Source: Alistipes sp. (GTDB lineage: Bacteria > Bacteroidota > Bacteroidia > Bacteroidales > Rikenellaceae). From it: a stretch of 64,000 nucleotides of DNA. A model generated the notes under the pieces. The model saw only the letters and a list, made by a program, of their open reading frames with translations. It was not told the DNA's origin and made no database searches. The position numbers were made by a program, and so were the translations under genes. Below are positions 62,747 through 64,000 of the stretch, one piece after another. Where the stretch lies: NCBI GenBank assembly GCA_017623115.1, contig JAGAPT010000006.1:1-64000 (forward strand), read 5' to 3'. The first letter of the stretch is position 1. Each line of letters opens with the position of its first letter.

Positions 62747-63343
62747 ATGTTGGAACTATGTAGTCAGTATGCCTTGTTGGAGGCGGGGTGCGATGAGGCC
62801 GGGCGAGGCTGTTTGGCCGGGCCGGTATTTGCCGCGGCGGTGATTCTGCCGCCCGATTTTCACCATCCGTTGCTCAACGATTCGAAGCAGATGACCGAGC
62901 GAAACCGGGAACTGTTGCGCCCCATCATCGAGCGTGAGGCCGTAGCGTGGGCCGTGCAGGCGGTGTCGGCTGCCCGCATCGATGAGATTAATATCCTCAA
63001 CGCATCGTTCGAGGGCATGTCGTTGGCTGTGGCTCAACTCGACCCGCAACCAGCCTTTTTGGCCATCGACGGCAATCGCTTCCGGACAACGCTTGAGATT
63101 CCCTATGGTTGCTTTGTGAAGGGGGATGGCCGCTTTGCCGATATTGCAGCCGCCTCGGTGTTGGCCAAGACCCATCGTGACGAATATATGAGCCGCATTG
63201 CCGAGGAGTTCCCGATGTACAACTGGAAAAAGAATAAGGGCTACCCGACCCGCGACCATCGACTGGCCATTCGCGAACACGGGCTCTCGCCCCATCACCG
63301 CCTCTCGTTTAATCACAACCAGGGGCAACTGGAGCTCTTTTAA
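62747..63343 (+). CDS. rnhB: Ribonuclease HII
   Basis: 198 residues. Removes ribonucleotides from DNA and RNA-DNA hybrids. The catalytic acids are in [20 protein letters not shown] (DE motif) and LAIDGNRF and [19 protein letters not shown]; the [10 protein letters not shown] substrate-binding block and the C-terminal hydrophobic [12 protein letters not shown], which resembles a PCNA/clamp-binding QxxL tail, are visible. Ends at a palindromic terminator. Confidence 0.97.
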   Translation: MLELCSQYALLEAGCDEAGRGCLAGPVFAAAVILPPDFHHPLLNDSKQMTERNRELLRPIIEREAVAWAVQAVSAARIDEINILNASFEGMSLAVAQLDPQPAFLAIDGNRFRTTLEIPYGCFVKGDGRFADIAAASVLAKTHRDEYMSRIAEEFPMYNWKKNKGYPTRDHRLAIREHGLSPHHRLSFNHNQGQLELF

Positions 63344-63379
63344 GGGATCAGTCCGAAAATCCGGTGGGGAGCGAAAACA

Positions 63380-63411
63380 AAAAGAGGCTGTTCATATGAA
63401 CAGCCTCTTTT
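63380..63411. terminator. Perfect bidirectional terminator between rnhB and tRNA-Leu
   Basis: AAAAGAGGCTGTTC (63380-63393) pairs with GAACAGCCTCTTTT (63398-63411) around ATAT; serves rnhB and the converging tRNA gene. Confidence 0.9.
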
Positions 63412-63415
63412 GCAG

Positions 63416-63497
63416 TGCCCAGGACAGGAATCGAACCTGCACGCCTTGCGGCACACGCACCTGAAACGTGCGCGTCTACCTATTCCGCCACCTGGGC
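63416..63497 (-). tRNA. tRNA-Leu(CAG)
   Basis: 82 nt, type II. Acceptor GCCCAGG (63497-63491) pairs with CCTGGGC (63423-63417), discriminator A at 63416. The anticodon arm CACGT/GCGTG holds loop TTCAGGT with anticodon CAG. A variable arm TGCCGCAAGGCGT and T loop TTCGATT follow. The 3' CCA is not encoded (ACTG follows), so CCA-adding enzyme is needed. Reads CUG codons. Confidence 0.93.
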
Positions 63498-63564
63498 ATT
63501 TCGGAATTGCAGGGGCAAAGGTAGTGAAAAAAATGCAACCTGCAAGCGTTTTACGAAAAAATTC

Positions 63565-64000
63565 TTACTTATTCAGGAATTTGAACTGAAACAACAAGAG
63601 GTAGACAACCGCTACCGAGATATAGGCATCGGCAAGGTTAAACACCGGACCAAAGAAATAGTTGTGGTGGTCGACCAGGAAGGATAACCAATCGGGGCAA
63701 CTCTCCCATTGGAAAAGCGGGAAATAGAACATATCGACCACCTTACCCATCATCGGGCCGGCATAACTGCCTCCGAAATGTGCCACCGTAAGCGGTGTCG
63801 ACTCCGAAAAAAGTACCCCATAAAGGGCCGAATCGAGGATGTTACCCACAGCACCGGCGAAAATCAAGGCTGCACCAATCAATACCCCCTTCGGCGTATC
63901 CGATTTGCGCGATAAACGGAGGGTAATCCACGCTATGACTACCGAAAACAGGATGCGGAAGATGCCCAACGCCAACTTCCCCCAATCGTACCCCTCCCCG
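63565..64000 (-). CDS. lspA: Lipoprotein signal peptidase LspA (5' end outside window)
   Basis: The frame is open to the window edge, giving the last about 145 residues; the N-terminus is cut. Cleaves the signal peptide of diacylglyceryl-prolipoproteins in the inner membrane. The catalytic Asp pair is visible in AGAVGNILDSALYG and FGPVFNLADAYISV, the family motifs III and IV. Three helices flank them. Bacteroidetes LspA has the extra loop FYFPLFQWESCPDWLSFL between helices, as here. The tRNA-Leu gene lies 67 bp downstream on the same strand. Confidence 0.95.
   Translation of the reverse strand, partial: GEGYDWGKLALGIFRILFSVVIAWITLRLSRKSDTPKGVLIGAALIFAGAVGNILDSALYGVLFSESTPLTVAHFGGSYAGPMMGKVVDMFYFPLFQWESCPDWLSFLVDHHNYFFGPVFNLADAYISVAVVYLLLFQFKFLNK

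Noticed and set aside
1..64000. CRISPR arrays, insertion sequences, prophage or integrase genes
   Set aside because: No regularly spaced direct repeats, transposase or integrase motifs were seen on either strand.

Overview
The window is a 64-kb chromosomal segment of a Bacteroidetes bacterium, most like the Bacteroidales genus Alistipes (inference). Supporting signs are a SusC/SusD polysaccharide utilization locus, a promoter element of the form TAnnTTTG in front of many genes, an S46 dipeptidyl-peptidase, a MraY of about 414 residues, a metazoan/archaeal-style MetG with KISTS in place of KMSKS, and GC-rich codon use. I saw no phage, insertion sequence, CRISPR array or rRNA operon.

Layout. 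1-8066 (minus): a four-gene PUL, susC, susD, a FAS1/DNRLRE-type lipoprotein and a parallel beta-helix protein cut by the window edge. 8381-9629 (plus): rplY-pth behind a structured leader. 9738-19202 (minus): a shortened division and cell wall (dcw) cluster, rsmH-ftsL-ftsI-murE-mraY-murD-ftsW followed by an S4-domain gene; mraZ, murG, murC, ftsQ, ftsA and ftsZ are not here. 19303-21167 (plus): two acyltransferases that fit glycine-lipid synthesis. 21382-27103 (plus): a NatAB-like ABC exporter, pgk, and an M13 metallopeptidase. 27190-29517 (minus): a patatin-barrel phospholipase. 29609-35889 (plus): pheS, a TPR lipid-side protein, an EnvC-like protein, ybeY and mnmG. 35970-43603 (minus): nadA, S46 peptidase, metG, ilvE and mrp. 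43742-53904 (plus): sialidase-like lipoprotein, sppA, queD, polA, a broken apt, lipA, lipB, recJ. 53985-64000: mixed-strand genes including HAD hydrolase, rdgB, folE, an outer-membrane barrel plus DUF4136 pair, an exported UGSC-like protein, an AraC regulator, rnhB, tRNA-Leu(CAG) and a partial lspA.

The most notable signal is a probable replication-origin neighbourhood. Two perfect 16-bp parS palindromes lie exactly 60 bp apart between mnmG and ilvE, a 378-bp AT-rich gene-free stretch at 42173-42550 carries a cluster of DnaA-box-like 9-mers, and both gene orientation and G-versus-C excess on the plus strand switch from the left of this stretch to its right. Other points worth following are a promoter-hairpin-terminator unit at 60388-60508 that looks like an independent small RNA, a secreted UGSC-family protein with cysteine at the selenocysteine position, a beta-helix protein with a SurA-like tail inside the PUL, the structured rplY leader, and a family of purine-rich, hairpin-forming intergenic repeats.
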